The notes: generated by a model not told the origin, from the letters alone. 64,000 bases of DNA from Chitinibacter sp. FCG-7 (GCF_040047665.1 NZ_CP157355.1:310001-374000), one strand, 5' to 3'; counted from the first letter of the stretch, positions 9,290-22,676 are shown. Program-made: numbers and translations.

Positions 9290-9994
9290 ATGAGCAAAAA
9301 TCCTCCCGCACTGGCCAGCAATCCCTACTACGAAGGGGTTCCCGAATACATGACCGAGGTTTACGACTGGGCCTACGTTGACCCGAACTGGGTCAAGGCA
9401 CTTGATCGCAATATCGTGGTGAAAGTGTTGCTGTTTTTGAATGATCAGCGTCTGATGCGCCGCTATCTGGCCCAGATCAAGCCGGGAGATCGCGTCTGGC
9501 AACTGGCGCATGTGTATGGAGATCTGGTGCAGAAAGCGGCCGAAAAAGTCGGCCCGCATGGCGAGTTTCACTTAACCGACGTCACCCCGATCCAGATCGA
9601 GCACGGTAGCGCCAAACTCAAAAACATGCCGTGGGCCAGTGTTATCCGCAGCGACGCCGCCGATTTTGCCGTTGAGGGGCGTTACGATGTGATTTGCAGC
9701 TTCTTTCTGCTGCACGAAGTGCCCGACGATAAAAAACGCGCCATTGTCGACCATATGCTGGCGCACATCCCTGCTGGCGGCAAAGCCGTGTTTGTTGATT
9801 ACCACAAGCCCAAACACTGGCAGCCGATCCGCTATATCCTGCAGCTGGTCAATCACTATCTTGAGCCGTTTGCCAATGCGCTCTGGGACAATGAGATCAG
9901 CAGCTACGCCACGCACGCCGATGATTTCAACTGGGAAAAAGAAACCCTATTCGCAGGGGTATATCAATCAGTGATAGTTACCAGAAAGGCTTGA
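9290..9994 (+). CDS. rquA: RquA-like methyltransferase (rhodoquinone biosynthesis)
   Basis: SAM-methyltransferase-fold protein of 234 residues. Several segments match what I know of RquA, the enzyme that swaps the ubiquinone methoxy group for an amino group to give rhodoquinone. These are an N-terminal DWAYVDPNWVKALDR block, QLAHVYGDL in place of the usual glycine-rich SAM motif, LLHEVPDDKK, VDYHKP, EPFANALW and a final FAGVYQSV. The altered motif I (no GxGxG) is a known RquA trait separating it from UbiE/UbiG enzymes. This assignment rests on remembered motifs. The alternative is an uncharacterised class I methyltransferase. It stands alone, and its stop codon lies inside a 49-bp palindromic repeat (9957-10005). 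Confidence 0.72.
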   Translation: MSKNPPALASNPYYEGVPEYMTEVYDWAYVDPNWVKALDRNIVVKVLLFLNDQRLMRRYLAQIKPGDRVWQLAHVYGDLVQKAAEKVGPHGEFHLTDVTPIQIEHGSAKLKNMPWASVIRSDAADFAVEGRYDVICSFFLLHEVPDDKKRAIVDHMLAHIPAGGKAVFVDYHKPKHWQPIRYILQLVNHYLEPFANALWDNEISSYATHADDFNWEKETLFAGVYQSVIVTRKA

Positions 9995-10005
9995 TCGGCA
10001 TACCC
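9957..10005. repeat. 49-bp hairpin repeat, copy 2
   Basis: Ends GGGTAT (9957-9962) and ATACCC (10000-10005), 49 bp in total. Inner bases extend the pairing (ATCAA near the left arm, TTGAT near the right). The rquA stop codon (9992-9994) lies inside the element. Confidence 0.7.
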
Positions 10006-10217
10006 ATGCCACATTCTAGAAATACTCATTCAAAAAACGATGCAAAGAGCGTCGCCAGATTGATGACGCCCCCGCTCGCGAAGCGAGGCTCCCCTCAAGG
10101 AGGGGACGGGAGGGGTGGGAATAAAACATAAAGGCTGCGAATTCAGAACCTGATTTCCGAGGCTCGGCTTTGCCGAGACTTAAGAAATGTCGTAACCCAC
10201 TTTGTCAGCAGCCTAGC

Positions 10218-10239
10218 GACGCAGAAAGCGTCATTTTTT
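10218..10239 (+). terminator. Rho-independent terminator candidate downstream of rquA
   Basis: Stem GACGC-AGAAA-GCGTC followed by ATTTTTT on the plus strand, about 220 bp after rquA. The 10006-10217 stretch before it has no gene. It contains small G/C-rich hairpins (CTCGCGAAGCGAG, CCCCTCAAGGAGGGG) resembling a REP-like element. Confidence 0.55.
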
Positions 10240-10262
10240 AGCCGGGTGAAGACAAGACCGAT

Positions 10263-11582
10263 CTAATTGTCGTCTTCCAGCACGTCATCCGCCGCAGTGT
10301 GCGGAATCACTTTCACCATCACAATACGCGGGCCGTTCATTTTTTTGACCACCACATCAAATCCTTCAAATTCGATGCACTGGCCTTCCACCGGCAGATT
10401 GCCCAGCTTCCACTGAATCAGACCGCCCACGGTTTCGGCCTCGGGATGATCAATATCCATCCCCAGCGCCCGTCCCAGCGAAAATAGCGGCAAACTGCCT
10501 TTGCCGAGCAGCGCGCCGTCGTCTTGCCGCATCCAGTCGTTACGGCTTTGGCGAAACTCGTCGCGAATTTCGCCAACCAGCGCCGCCAGCAGATTATCCA
10601 GCGTCAGAAAGCCCACCGGTGGCTCGTCGCCATACGCGGCAATTGCAAAATGCGGCGCTCCGGCGCGAAAACGGCGAAATAGCTCAATGACAGGCGTATC
10701 CGGGCTCACTTCCTCTACCGGACGGACAAACTGGCGCAAATCGCTCAGCTCGGCGTCGCGCAGTTCGGCTAGAAACAGGTTTTTCAGGTGAATCACCCCC
10801 AGCACCTGCCCTTCTTCATCGACATAGGGATAGCGACTAAAGCGCTGCTCGGCGATGGTTTGCAGGTTCTCATCCAGCGTTCGGTCAGTATGCAGTACCG
10901 CCGCCTCGTGAAATGGCCGCATCAGGTCGGCCACCTTGAGCTTGCTAAAATCGAGCGACTGCGCGACCACATTCCATTCCTGCGGATTCATCTCCTCGCT
11001 ATCCTGATTGGCCCGCAAGATCAACTTGAGCTCGTCGTAGGAGTAATGGCTATCATGACCGGCGTAGCCATCCAGCCCCGCCAGCCGCAGAATAAAATTG
11101 GCACTGCGATTGAGCAGCCAGATGGCCGGATACATCAGCCAGTAGAAAAAATACAGCGGCGTCGCCGTCCACAAGGCGATGATTTCCGGGCGGCGGATCG
11201 CCAGCGACTTCGGTGCCAGCTCGCCAACGACAATATGCAGAAAGGAAATCAGCGTAAAGGCAAAAATAAACGACACGGTATGCAGCAAGGCCTGCGACTC
11301 AACCCCTAGCCAGACAAACACCGGGCCGATGAGGCCAGCAAAAGCGGGCTCACCAATCCAGCCCAGCCCCAATGAAGCCAGCGTAATCCCCAGCTGGCAG
11401 GCTGATAAATAAGCATCCAGCTGGCCATGCACCTTGACCAGTATCTGACCGCGCCAGCCTATTCTGGCAATGCTTTGCACCTTGGTTTGCCGCAATTTGA
11501 CCAGACCAAATTCGGCGGCAACAAAAAAACCATTAAGCGCCACCAGAAACAGCGCCAGCAGCGTAAGTAAGAAATTATCCAT
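10263..11582 (-). CDS. Hemolysin-type CNNM/CBS/CorC membrane protein
   Basis: Member of the CNNM (DUF21)-CBS-CorC_HlyC family, which acts in Mg2+/Co2+ efflux or homeostasis; the label hemolysin is historical. The N-terminal ~200 residues contain four hydrophobic segments of a DUF21 domain. Two CBS motifs follow (around residues 215-330; LMRPFHEAAVLHTDRTL and VRPVEEVSPDTPVIELF). The C-terminal ~90 residues form the CorC/HlyC transporter-associated domain (MDIDHPEAETVGGLIQWKLG). Length 439 residues is normal for the family. Which metal it handles cannot be told from sequence. Confidence 0.85.
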   Translation of the reverse strand: MDNFLLTLLALFLVALNGFFVAAEFGLVKLRQTKVQSIARIGWRGQILVKVHGQLDAYLSACQLGITLASLGLGWIGEPAFAGLIGPVFVWLGVESQALLHTVSFIFAFTLISFLHIVVGELAPKSLAIRRPEIIALWTATPLYFFYWLMYPAIWLLNRSANFILRLAGLDGYAGHDSHYSYDELKLILRANQDSEEMNPQEWNVVAQSLDFSKLKVADLMRPFHEAAVLHTDRTLDENLQTIAEQRFSRYPYVDEEGQVLGVIHLKNLFLAELRDAELSDLRQFVRPVEEVSPDTPVIELFRRFRAGAPHFAIAAYGDEPPVGFLTLDNLLAALVGEIRDEFRQSRNDWMRQDDGALLGKGSLPLFSLGRALGMDIDHPEAETVGGLIQWKLGNLPVEGQCIEFEGFDVVVKKMNGPRIVMVKVIPHTAADDVLEDDN

Positions 11583-11714
11583 AATGCGGGCAAGCGCCCG
11601 TCCGGAACGAAGATGGGCTTATTTTAGCGTTTCCCGCCACTTTGCGCGAATTGATGGCTTTTCCACGGTAAAATTGCTCTCTTTTTGCACCTTGCACTTA
11701 ACCTCGGATGATTG

Positions 11715-12533
11715 ATGAAGAACCGCCCGCCCCGCCCGCTCGGTAAACCCGTTTCCCGCCCAGCCAGTAGCGCCAGAGTGCCAAGCGTAGCGGGGCCAGA
11801 CACGGGCGCCAAAGTCAGTCTGGCGCGTGCGCTATCCAAGCTGGGCGTCTGTTCGCGTACCGAAGGCGAAAAACTGGTGCGCAACGGCGTGGTCGCAGTC
11901 AATGGCCAACCCTGCCGCGACCCTGAGCAGCGCATCAATATCGAGCGCGACCAGCTCAGCGTCAACGGCCAGCCCGTGCTCGCGCCGCAATTTGTGTATC
12001 TGATGCTCAACAAACCGCGCGGACTGATTACCAGCGCCAGCGATGAAAAGGGTCGCGAAACGGTGTTTAGCTGCTTCTCAAACGATCACGGCACCAAGCT
12101 GCCGCATCTGGGACCCGTTGGCCGACTCGACAAAGCCAGCGAGGGCTTGTTGCTGTTTAGCAATGACACGCGCTGGGCGGCGCGGCTAACCGACCCGAAT
12201 AGCCATCTGGACAAGATTTATCATGTGCAAATTGATCAACAGCCCAACGAGGCGCTGCTCGCTGCGATGCAGCGCGGCGTCACTCTGGACGATGGCACAC
12301 GACTGGCCGCTAAGAAAGTGAGCGTTTTGCGCAGCGGCGATAAAAATGCCTGGCTGGAGATCACGCTGGACGAAGGCAAAAACCGCCATATCCGCCGCCT
12401 GCTTGAAGCCCACGGCGTCAACACCCTGCGTTTAATCCGTGTCGCGATTGGCCGCTTGGAATTGGGAGAATTGGCGAAGGGTGAATGGCGAGAACTCAGC
12501 GCAGAAGAATTGCATCTCCTCAACAATAAATAG
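11715..12533 (+). CDS. RsuA/RluB/RluE/RluF family pseudouridine synthase
   Basis: RNA pseudouridine synthase of 272 residues. It has an N-terminal basic extension, an S4 RNA-binding domain (about 35-95; LARALSKLGVCSRTEGEKLVRNG), and the catalytic domain with GRLDKASEGLLLFSND, where the Asp after GRL is the catalytic residue. The later KNRHIRRLLEAHG and LIRVAIGRLELG segments are typical of this family. The family splits into 16S U516 and 23S U2605/U2457/U2604 enzymes, and I cannot choose among them. The start is the ATG at 11715; an adjacent TTG is also possible. The stop codon TAG overlaps the first base of a 49-bp repeat. Confidence 0.82.
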   Translation: MKNRPPRPLGKPVSRPASSARVPSVAGPDTGAKVSLARALSKLGVCSRTEGEKLVRNGVVAVNGQPCRDPEQRINIERDQLSVNGQPVLAPQFVYLMLNKPRGLITSASDEKGRETVFSCFSNDHGTKLPHLGPVGRLDKASEGLLLFSNDTRWAARLTDPNSHLDKIYHVQIDQQPNEALLAAMQRGVTLDDGTRLAAKKVSVLRSGDKNAWLEITLDEGKNRHIRRLLEAHGVNTLRLIRVAIGRLELGELAKGEWRELSAEELHLLNNK

Positions 12534-12581
12534 GGTATACAGCTGTAGATCAATATTGATTTGACTTACAGGCATATACCT
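12533..12581. repeat. 49-bp hairpin repeat, copy 3
   Basis: Ends GGGTAT (12533) and ATACCT (to 12581), 49 bp in total. The interior contains CTGTA...TACAG and a perfect ATCAATATTGAT palindrome, giving a nested hairpin. It begins on the last base of the pseudouridine synthase stop codon. Confidence 0.7.
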
Positions 12582-12583
12582 AA

Positions 12584-12958
12584 CTACTCAAATACCGGCC
12601 GATCTATTCCGTACTCAACCAGCGTTTCCAGCGAAATCAGATCGAGAATTTCTTCATGCGTTGCGGCCAGCACAATTTTAGGTGCAGCACCCTTTTGCAG
12701 CGCTTGCAGCCAGCGCCGTGCGCACAAACACCAGCGATCACCGGGCTTTAAACCGACAAAGCCATATTCCGGGCGCGGCGTTGATAAATCGTTGCCAGCG
12801 AGTTTGGAAAAAGTCAGAAACTGCTCGCTCATCACCGCGCACACAATATGCTGGCCCGGATCATTCTGATCATGCGTACAGCAGCCGTCACGAAAATAGC
12901 CGGTTAGCGGGTCAAAACTGCATGGTTGGAGCTTCTGGCCCAGTACATTCGTCGTCAT
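12584..12958 (-). CDS. DUF2237 family protein
   Basis: A 124-residue cytosolic protein of the DUF2237 family, recognised by NVLGQKLQPCSFDPLTGYFRDGCC near the N-terminus, then GNDLSTPRPEYGFVGLKPGDRWCLCA and VVLAATHEE-like ending. Five conserved cysteines are visible, but no biochemical function is established for the family. Its start overlaps the end of the MBL hydrolase gene by 47 bp, so the two are almost certainly one transcript with translational coupling. Confidence 0.82.
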   Translation of the reverse strand: MTTNVLGQKLQPCSFDPLTGYFRDGCCTHDQNDPGQHIVCAVMSEQFLTFSKLAGNDLSTPRPEYGFVGLKPGDRWCLCARRWLQALQKGAAPKIVLAATHEEILDLISLETLVEYGIDRPVFE

Positions 12959-13754
12959 GATTTAGTCCTGTTGCAATCGTCATTCCGTCATAGCCCACCA
13001 CCATGCCTGCTGGCAGGCGCTGGCTCAGTGTGTGGTATTCAAGCTCGTGGGTCATATGAATCATCACGGTCTGTTTGGCACCGATCTGTGTGGCCAGCTT
13101 AATCGCCTGCTCGACCGACAAATGCGTGGGGTGTTCCTGCTCGCGCAAGCAATCGAGAAACAGCACTTTCAAATTGGCCAGCTTGGGCAGGCTAGCGGGC
13201 GGCAAGGCCGAGACATCGGTCAAATACGCCACATCGCCAATACGCCAACCCAGAATCGGCCATTTGCCATGCAGCACTTCAATCGGCTCAATGCTGACAC
13301 CGGCAAAATCCACTGGCTCGCTGCTGACTTCGTGCAACTCCAGCACCGGCTTATCCCAGAAATTGGACGGTTTTAGCAATGTATACGGAAAGCGCTCTTC
13401 GATATGGCTGAGCATCAGGCGATTGCCAAAGGTTGGCAAAGCGGCTTTTTGCAGCCAGCAAAAGGCGCGCAAATCATCAATGCCATTCAGATGATCGGCA
13501 TGCGGATGCGTATAGAGCACCGCATCAACGTGGAGAAGCTGCTCCCTGAGCGCCTGCTGGCGCAAATCAGGGCCGGTATCAATGAGAAAGGTTTGCCCAC
13601 CAGCACGGATTACTGCAGAGGCACGGGTGCGCGTATTGCGCGCATCGTTGGACGTGCAGGTGGTGCAGCGGCAGCCTAGGGCCGGTGTGCCACCACTGGA
13701 GCCCACCCCGAGCAGCAATACCTCAACTTCTCCTTGCCAGCGTGACATGGTCAT
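12912..13754 (-). CDS. MBL-fold metallohydrolase, PhnP-like
   Basis: Metallo-beta-lactamase-fold hydrolase of 280 residues. The zinc ligands are in HPHADHLNGIDDLR (about residues 81-94), FIDTGPDLR and later DVS and H-M-T-H segments. An N-terminal CRCTTCTSNDARNTRTR block resembles the structural zinc cluster of PhnP-type phosphodiesterases. The substrate is unknown; PhnP cleaves cyclic ribose phosphates, but this copy is not in a phn operon. It overlaps tatD by 4 bp and the DUF2237 gene by 47 bp. Confidence 0.8.
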   Translation of the reverse strand: MTMSRWQGEVEVLLLGVGSSGGTPALGCRCTTCTSNDARNTRTRASAVIRAGGQTFLIDTGPDLRQQALREQLLHVDAVLYTHPHADHLNGIDDLRAFCWLQKAALPTFGNRLMLSHIEERFPYTLLKPSNFWDKPVLELHEVSSEPVDFAGVSIEPIEVLHGKWPILGWRIGDVAYLTDVSALPPASLPKLANLKVLFLDCLREQEHPTHLSVEQAIKLATQIGAKQTVMIHMTHELEYHTLSQRLPAGMVVGYDGMTIATGLNHDDECTGPEAPTMQF

Positions 13755-14548
13755 GGTGTAGCCCTGTGAAACGTCGGGTCAAGAGCCCGAGAAAACAGTT
13801 TGAAGAAATTAGCGGTTGTGGCATCGGCGACTTCTTGCAGTGAAATGCCTTTCAGCTCGGCAATATGCTCAGCCACATGCCGTACCCACGCTGGCTGATT
13901 CTGCTTGCCCCGATGCGGCATCGGTGCCAGATACGGTGAATCGGTTTCGATCAGCAAGCGCTCAAGCGGCATTTTTCGCGCAACGTCTTTGAGTTCTTCA
14001 GCTTTTTTAAACGTTACGATGCCGGAGAGCGAAATATAAAAGCCCAGCTCCATCGCCTGCTGCGCCACTTCCCAGCTTTCGGTAAAGCAGTGCATCACGC
14101 CGCCAACTTCGTCAGCGCGTTCTTCGCGCATGATACGGATCGTGTCTTCCGATGAGGCACGCGTATGGATAATTAGCGGCAAACTAGCTTCACGTGCTGC
14201 GCGGATATGCGTGCGGAAACGCTCACGCTGCCATTCCAGATCACCGGTGAGGCGGAAATAATCGAGCCCCGTTTCACCAATCGCGACGACCTTGGGCATT
14301 TTGGCCAGCTCAAGCAGTTGCGCCACACTCGGTTCTGGTGTGTCCTCATAATCGGGGTGGACACCCACTGAAGCAAAAATATTCTGATGCGCTGCGGCCA
14401 ACGCCAGCACACTCGGCAATTCGGGCAGGTTGACGGCCACGCAAAGCGCATGGCTCACCTGATTGTCGGCCATGCGGCTGAGCAAACCGCCTATATCGCT
14501 GGCAAGGTCGGGAAAATTGATGTGGCAGTGCGAATCGACAAACTTCAT
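13751..14548 (-). CDS. TatD family metal-dependent hydrolase (DNase)
   Basis: TIM-barrel metal-dependent nuclease of the amidohydrolase superfamily, 265 residues. Metal ligands are seen in DSHCHINF (residues 5-12), GETGLDY, the histidine of LIIHTR and the late ETDSPYLAP motif, all diagnostic for TatD/YcfH. It lies downstream of tmk-holB-pilZ, as in many betaproteobacteria, but a strong terminator (14567-14594) separates it from pilZ, so it probably has its own promoter. Confidence 0.9.
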   Translation of the reverse strand: MKFVDSHCHINFPDLASDIGGLLSRMADNQVSHALCVAVNLPELPSVLALAAAHQNIFASVGVHPDYEDTPEPSVAQLLELAKMPKVVAIGETGLDYFRLTGDLEWQRERFRTHIRAAREASLPLIIHTRASSEDTIRIMREERADEVGGVMHCFTESWEVAQQAMELGFYISLSGIVTFKKAEELKDVARKMPLERLLIETDSPYLAPMPHRGKQNQPAWVRHVAEHIAELKGISLQEVADATTANFFKLFSRALDPTFHRATP

Positions 14549-14566
14549 AACAAATCATCCAAACAT

Positions 14567-14594
14567 AAAAAAAGCCGTACCAGCCGGTACGGCT
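14567..14594 (-). terminator. Rho-independent terminator after pilZ
   Basis: On the minus strand: stem AGCCGTACC / GGTACGGCT with a 4-base loop followed by seven T residues (A-run at 14567-14573 on the plus strand). It ends the tmk-holB-pilZ transcript. Confidence 0.9.
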
Positions 14595-14628
14595 ATCTTG
14601 CTGATGATACTCGAATTTGCCGCCAAGT

Positions 14629-15003
14629 TTACATCGTGTGCGTGGTGCGACCCGATTGCAAATAGCCACCCAGCAGATTTTCGATTTTGACGGTGGCCTG
14701 CTTGCCTGCCTCATTGGCAGAAAACTGCACGCCAATGCCCTGCTGGTGATTATTCTGCGCACCGGGTGGCGTAATCCACACCACATTGCCAGAGACAGCA
14801 ATCTTGGCCGGATCGTCCAGCAATGACAGCAACATAAACACTTCATCACCCAGCGTATAGGCCTTGTTGGTTGGAATAAAGATCCCGCCGCCTTTGATAA
14901 ACGGCATGTATGAGGCGTATAAAGCTGCTTTTTCCTTGATATTCAAAGACAAAACCCCTGGACGTGATGTCGGGGCGCGAACTGCATCTTCACTCATAAT
15001 CAT
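14629..15003 (-). CDS. pilZ: Type IV pilus PilZ-domain protein
   Basis: PilZ-domain protein of 124 residues, needed for type IV pilus assembly in related bacteria. The segment FIKGGGIFIPTNKAYTLGDEVFMLLSL is typical of the PilZ found downstream of holB. The RxxxR motif that binds c-di-GMP in other PilZ domains is not evident, as expected for this class, so it is probably a structural partner rather than a second-messenger receptor. A second ATG two codons downstream (14997) is an equally good start. It overlaps holB by one base. Confidence 0.85.
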   Translation of the reverse strand: MIMSEDAVRAPTSRPGVLSLNIKEKAALYASYMPFIKGGGIFIPTNKAYTLGDEVFMLLSLLDDPAKIAVSGNVVWITPPGAQNNHQQGIGVQFSANEAGKQATVKIENLLGGYLQSGRTTHTM

Positions 15004-16028
15004 TAACCTCGGCGATCCTGACCACGCAAAGCATCAAGATATCCAAACAATAAACCTTCCAGCACCAAACGCTGATTCAAGGGATGATGAGCCAGCGCTT
15101 GCGACTCATTCAACTGACTGGCAAAACCGAGCAATAAACTAGCGCGTGGTGAAACCCGCTCCAGTGCATCTTGCCAGTCTGGATAATAACGAATAACCCC
15201 CGCCATTCCCAAGCTGATTACGTCATAAACCCATTTTTGTAGCCAATCAAGTATCAAAACTGTGTCAAGTTTGGCTTTTTCCAGCTCTGCGGCCAGCTGT
15301 AATACATTCAGCGTGGCTGGCTCAGCCATTTTTTCAAGAAATGCACTGCGCACAGGCAGCCATTCGGCCGCAGCATCTTCAGCCGCAGCCAGCGGTGCGC
15401 CACCCGTATGTGCCAGATGCAGCAAAGGATTGACCACCGCCTGCCCAGCCAGCCAGGCCATCGCCACTTTCGGCTCGGGAATTGTCAGCGGGAAAACGCG
15501 GCAACGGCTGCGAATGGTCGGTAGCAGTCGCCGCCAGTGATCCGAAATCAGGATAAATACTGCACCAGCAGGCGGTTCTTCCAGCGTTTTTAAAAACGCA
15601 TTCGCAGCAGCGGTATTCATCGCCTCGGCAGGCGCGACTATGGTGACGCGTGTGCCGCCGCGATGTGCACTCAGATTGACAAAATCGGCCAGCTCGCGGA
15701 CATCATCGACGCCGATTACCGATGATTTCTTTTTGGCTTTTTTGCCTGCATCGGCTTCTTCGACCGAATCATCTGCATCGGCCGGTTGTAGCAGACGAAA
15801 ATCAGGATGATTGCCTGCGACAAACCAGCGACACGCATCGCATTCACCGCAGGGTTGGCTGGCTTTGTTCGGTGATTCGCACAATAAAAATTGCGCCAAA
15901 TACTGCGCCAAAGCACGCTTGCCGATCCCGGCTTCACCAGTAAACAGCAAAGCATGCGGCAGACGATCACCTTCGCGGATCAAATCGTGCCAGGGTTTAT
16001 CCAGCCACGGATATGGCAAGTTGCTCAT
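15003..16028 (-). CDS. holB: DNA polymerase III subunit delta prime
   Basis: Clamp-loader subunit of the replicative polymerase, 341 residues. An AAA+ core is visible with GEAGIGKR at the Walker A position and a zinc-binding cluster (CESP...CGECDAC, about residues 50-66). TLEEPP and the SRC motif (TIRSRC) that inserts into the neighbouring ATPase site follow. It overlaps tmk by 4 bp and pilZ by 1 bp, so the three form one operon. Confidence 0.9.
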   Translation of the reverse strand: MSNLPYPWLDKPWHDLIREGDRLPHALLFTGEAGIGKRALAQYLAQFLLCESPNKASQPCGECDACRWFVAGNHPDFRLLQPADADDSVEEADAGKKAKKKSSVIGVDDVRELADFVNLSAHRGGTRVTIVAPAEAMNTAAANAFLKTLEEPPAGAVFILISDHWRRLLPTIRSRCRVFPLTIPEPKVAMAWLAGQAVVNPLLHLAHTGGAPLAAAEDAAAEWLPVRSAFLEKMAEPATLNVLQLAAELEKAKLDTVLILDWLQKWVYDVISLGMAGVIRYYPDWQDALERVSPRASLLLGFASQLNESQALAHHPLNQRLVLEGLLFGYLDALRGQDRRG

Positions 16029-16660
16029 GCAAGAAACCCATCCATCAATTGCGCCAATTCGGTTTGAATCGCCTCAATCGAGCGATTGGCATTGATCACA
16101 CGAATGCGCTGCGGATGTTCAGCAGCACGTTGCAGGTAAGCAGCACGGACTTTGGCATGAAAATCAGCCTGTTCGCGCTCAAAGCGGTCCAGCACCCGCG
16201 AGTTGGCCATACGGGCCTGACTCACATCAAGTGGAACGTCAAAAATCAGCGTCAGATCGGGCTCGATCAGAGCAGTCGCACCGCCATCACGGCCTTGCAC
16301 CCATTGCTCTAGCTGCATAAAACGTTCGATTGACAAGCCACGGCCACCGCATTGATAGGCATAAGTTGCATCGCTAAAACGATCACACAGAACCCATTCA
16401 CCCGCAGTCAAAGCCGGCAGAATCACTTGCTGCAGATGCTCGTTGCGTGCGGCAAACATCAGCAGGGCTTCGGTTTCTAGGTGCATTTCATCGTTGAGCA
16501 ATAGTGCCCGTAACTTTTCACCCAGCGGCGTGCCGCCAGGCTCTCGGCTTTGCCGCACCTGCAGCTGGCGACGCTGCATATAGTCAACCAGCCAAGCCAG
16601 ATGCGTGCTTTTGCCTGCACCATCAATTCCTTCTACCGATATAAAGCGGCCACGCTGCAT
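16025..16660 (-). CDS. tmk: Thymidylate kinase
   Basis: Phosphorylates dTMP to dTDP, essential for DNA synthesis. The protein has 211 residues, the standard length. A P-loop GIDGAGKST at residues 10-18, the DR(F/Y) motif in [13 protein letters not shown] and the REPGGT segment that binds dTMP are all present. It is first in the tmk-holB-pilZ operon. Upstream lies the end of the rRNA operon instead of the more common mltG gene, so this junction has been rearranged or the rRNA operon has been placed here. Confidence 0.93.
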   Translation of the reverse strand: MQRGRFISVEGIDGAGKSTHLAWLVDYMQRRQLQVRQSREPGGTPLGEKLRALLLNDEMHLETEALLMFAARNEHLQQVILPALTAGEWVLCDRFSDATYAYQCGGRGLSIERFMQLEQWVQGRDGGATALIEPDLTLIFDVPLDVSQARMANSRVLDRFEREQADFHAKVRAAYLQRAAEHPQRIRVINANRSIEAIQTELAQLMDGFLA

Positions 16661-16740
16661 GGCTGAAATCTGCCTAGATCATTGGATAAGGCAGAATTGT
16701 CTCACACGCAATCCATTCGCGCTCGACAAGATACCCAATG

Positions 16741-16789
16741 CCGTATACGTCTACAAAGCAATCTAAGCATACCCTCCAGCCATATACCC
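16741..16789. repeat. 49-bp hairpin repeat, copy 4 (degenerate left end)
   Basis: Ends CCGTAT (16741-16746) and ATACCC (16784-16789), 49 bp in total. The first two bases deviate from GGGTAT. It lies between tmk and the rRNA operon terminator. Confidence 0.5.
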
Positions 16790-16819
16790 ATCCAACGCGT
16801 TGCGCATCTCGCAGACAGC

Positions 16820-16848
16820 AAAAAGCCCAGCTCTTTCGAACTGGGCTT
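16820..16848 (-). terminator. Terminator of the rRNA operon
   Basis: On the minus strand: stem AGCCCAG / CTGGGCT with loop TTCGAAAGAG followed by TTTT, about 20 bp beyond the 5S gene. Confidence 0.88.
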
Positions 16849-16865
16849 CTGGCTTTCTTAGGGTA

Positions 16866-16980
16866 GTCTGGCAATGACCTACTTTCACACGGGCAATCCG
16901 CACTATCATCGGCGCTGAGGCGTTTCACTGTCCTGTTCGGGATGGGAAGGAGTGGGACCACCTCGCTATGGTCACCAGAC
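16866..16980 (-). rRNA. rrf: 5S ribosomal RNA
   Basis: The minus strand begins GTCTGGTGACCATAGCGAGG and contains the conserved CCATCCCGAAC segment, ending near TGCCAGA. The length of about 115 nt is right. It follows the 23S gene by roughly 160 bp and precedes the operon terminator. The ends are estimates. Confidence 0.93.
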
Positions 16981-17139
16981 AAAACTGGGTGAGTCGCTGT
17001 TTTTTCAAACAACTACTCGAAATCAATAGAAGAAGTAATCTTTCATCAGTCGCATTCGCATGCTTCCGGTTCATCTCTTTATTCAACAATTCGCAATCGG
17101 GTCGATTGCACCTTCATCGCATAACGCGTCTCAGGTTAT

Positions 17140-20030
<2,891 letters not shown>

Positions 20031-20246
20031 AACCTCAAACACGTTTTACCGTGATCTCGGTTTAGAGTATCGGTATTTACGACTTGTTGAATGATTTCTC
20101 AGGTCATTCAACGGCTAGTCTTTTGACTAGCAGATACAATCAACCCAATTTCATACTGTAAGGAGTGAGGCGTAAGGCGTGAGGCGTAAACCTCAAACCC
20201 AACTTCACTCCTACATTGTTTAATTAGGAGATATTACTTCTTCTAT

Positions 20247-20260
20247 TTTGTTAAAGAACG
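20247..20260 (-). promoter_or_regulatory. boxA antitermination element in the tRNA-Ala to 23S spacer
   Basis: The minus strand reads GTTCTTTAACAAAA, close to the bacterial boxA consensus (TGCTCTTTAACA) that loads Nus antitermination factors before 23S. The rest of the 20035-20407 spacer holds no gene. It has short direct repeats of GTGAGGCGTAA near 20165-20190 and otherwise AT-rich sequence. Confidence 0.75.
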
Positions 20261-20407
20261 ATACAGCCAATTAAATCGCTGCTGATTTAAGAAATCAGAA
20301 TTCAAACAACTAACGGTGTTAATTGCTTCAATTGTGATATCTCGTTTAAGCTAGTTTGGAACAGGTTTTACACCTTACTCTTCACGCCTAACACCTCACA
20401 GTTTGAT

Positions 20408-20483
20408 TGGTGGAGGATGACGGGATCGAACCGACGACCCCCTGCTTGCAAAGCAGGTGCTCTCCCAACTGAGCTAATCCCCC
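20408..20483 (-). tRNA. tRNA-Ala (anticodon TGC)
   Basis: 76 nt on the minus strand including an encoded CCA. It begins GGGGGATTAGCTCAGTTGGG, has anticodon loop CTTTGCAAG and a standard T arm (GGTTCGATCC). It lies inside the rRNA operon between tRNA-Ile and 23S. Confidence 0.97.
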
Positions 20484-20521
20484 AATCTGGCATTACTAAG
20501 CTGTTTCCACTGATGAATCAA

Positions 20522-20598
20522 TGGTGGGTCAAGCTGGAATCGAACCAGCGACCCCCGCCTTATCAAGACGGTGCTCTAACCGACTGAGCTACTGACCC
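20522..20598 (-). tRNA. tRNA-Ile (anticodon GAT)
   Basis: 77 nt on the minus strand including an encoded CCA. It begins GGGTCAGTAGCTCAGTCGG, has anticodon loop CTTGATAAG and T arm GGTTCGATTCC. It is the first tRNA after 16S, the usual spacer order. Confidence 0.97.
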
Positions 20599-20672
20599 AG
20601 CTTCCAACCAAGTCCGTAACCCAACAATGAATTGCTTCATTGCTCAGCTACTTTCTCTGTATCTTCAAAATC

Positions 20673-20698
20673 TACAGCCGATGAGTGTGAGTACTTGA
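20673..20698 (-). other. 16S processing stem, 3' strand
   Basis: Complementary to 22382-22405 upstream of 16S over 24 bases with a single G-U type mismatch (TACAGCCGATGAGTGTGAGT against its partner). This is the RNase III stem that releases 16S pre-rRNA. Confidence 0.8.
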
Positions 20699-20716
20699 CC
20701 CGCAGGTCTTTCTCTT

Positions 20717-22252
<1,536 letters not shown>

Positions 22253-22406
22253 ATCTCTAAGCTAAATGTACTACTTGGCTTGTACTTCAATACTCAAAGA
22301 AACTGCGAGATAAATTCCGAAGAATTTGTCTTTCAATTTTCTTTTCAATTGAGTGCAAGCACTTGATTTGACTTACGAATCAAGCACTCACACTCATCGG
22401 CTGTAA

Positions 22407-22420
22407 TTTGTTAAAGATCG
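22407..22420 (-). promoter_or_regulatory. boxA antitermination element in the rRNA leader
   Basis: The minus strand reads GATCTTTAACAAATT between the promoter and 16S, matching boxA. Immediately downstream (22382-22405) is the 5' strand of the 16S processing stem. The 22253-22479 leader contains no gene. Confidence 0.75.
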
Positions 22421-22479
22421 GGCTGAAGAACCAGAGAAACGACTACTTCGTTTCGCTGCGTCATCAGCAGAGAGGCCGA

Positions 22480-22508
22480 ACTATACCCACGCCCCTGGAA
22501 GTCGTCAA
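22480..22508 (-). promoter_or_regulatory. rRNA operon P1-type promoter
   Basis: On the minus strand: -35 TTGACG (22508-22503), a 17-bp spacer, -10 TATAGT (22485-22480), then a GC-rich discriminator (TCGGCC), the arrangement expected of a strong stringently controlled rRNA promoter. It lies about 230 bp upstream of mature 16S. Confidence 0.85.
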
Positions 22509-22676
22509 CACCTGAGTACGAAGAAAAGCGAAGAAAGGCGATAAGCGGCTGTTTTTAAAGGAAACTGAAAACACCACCAAACAACGGCTCTTGCAGAATC
22601 CCAAACCATCCCTATCTATATCAGCATGAATAACCAAGGCTCAGCTGTAATGGCCAAGCCCAGACCTGGAGTCCGA

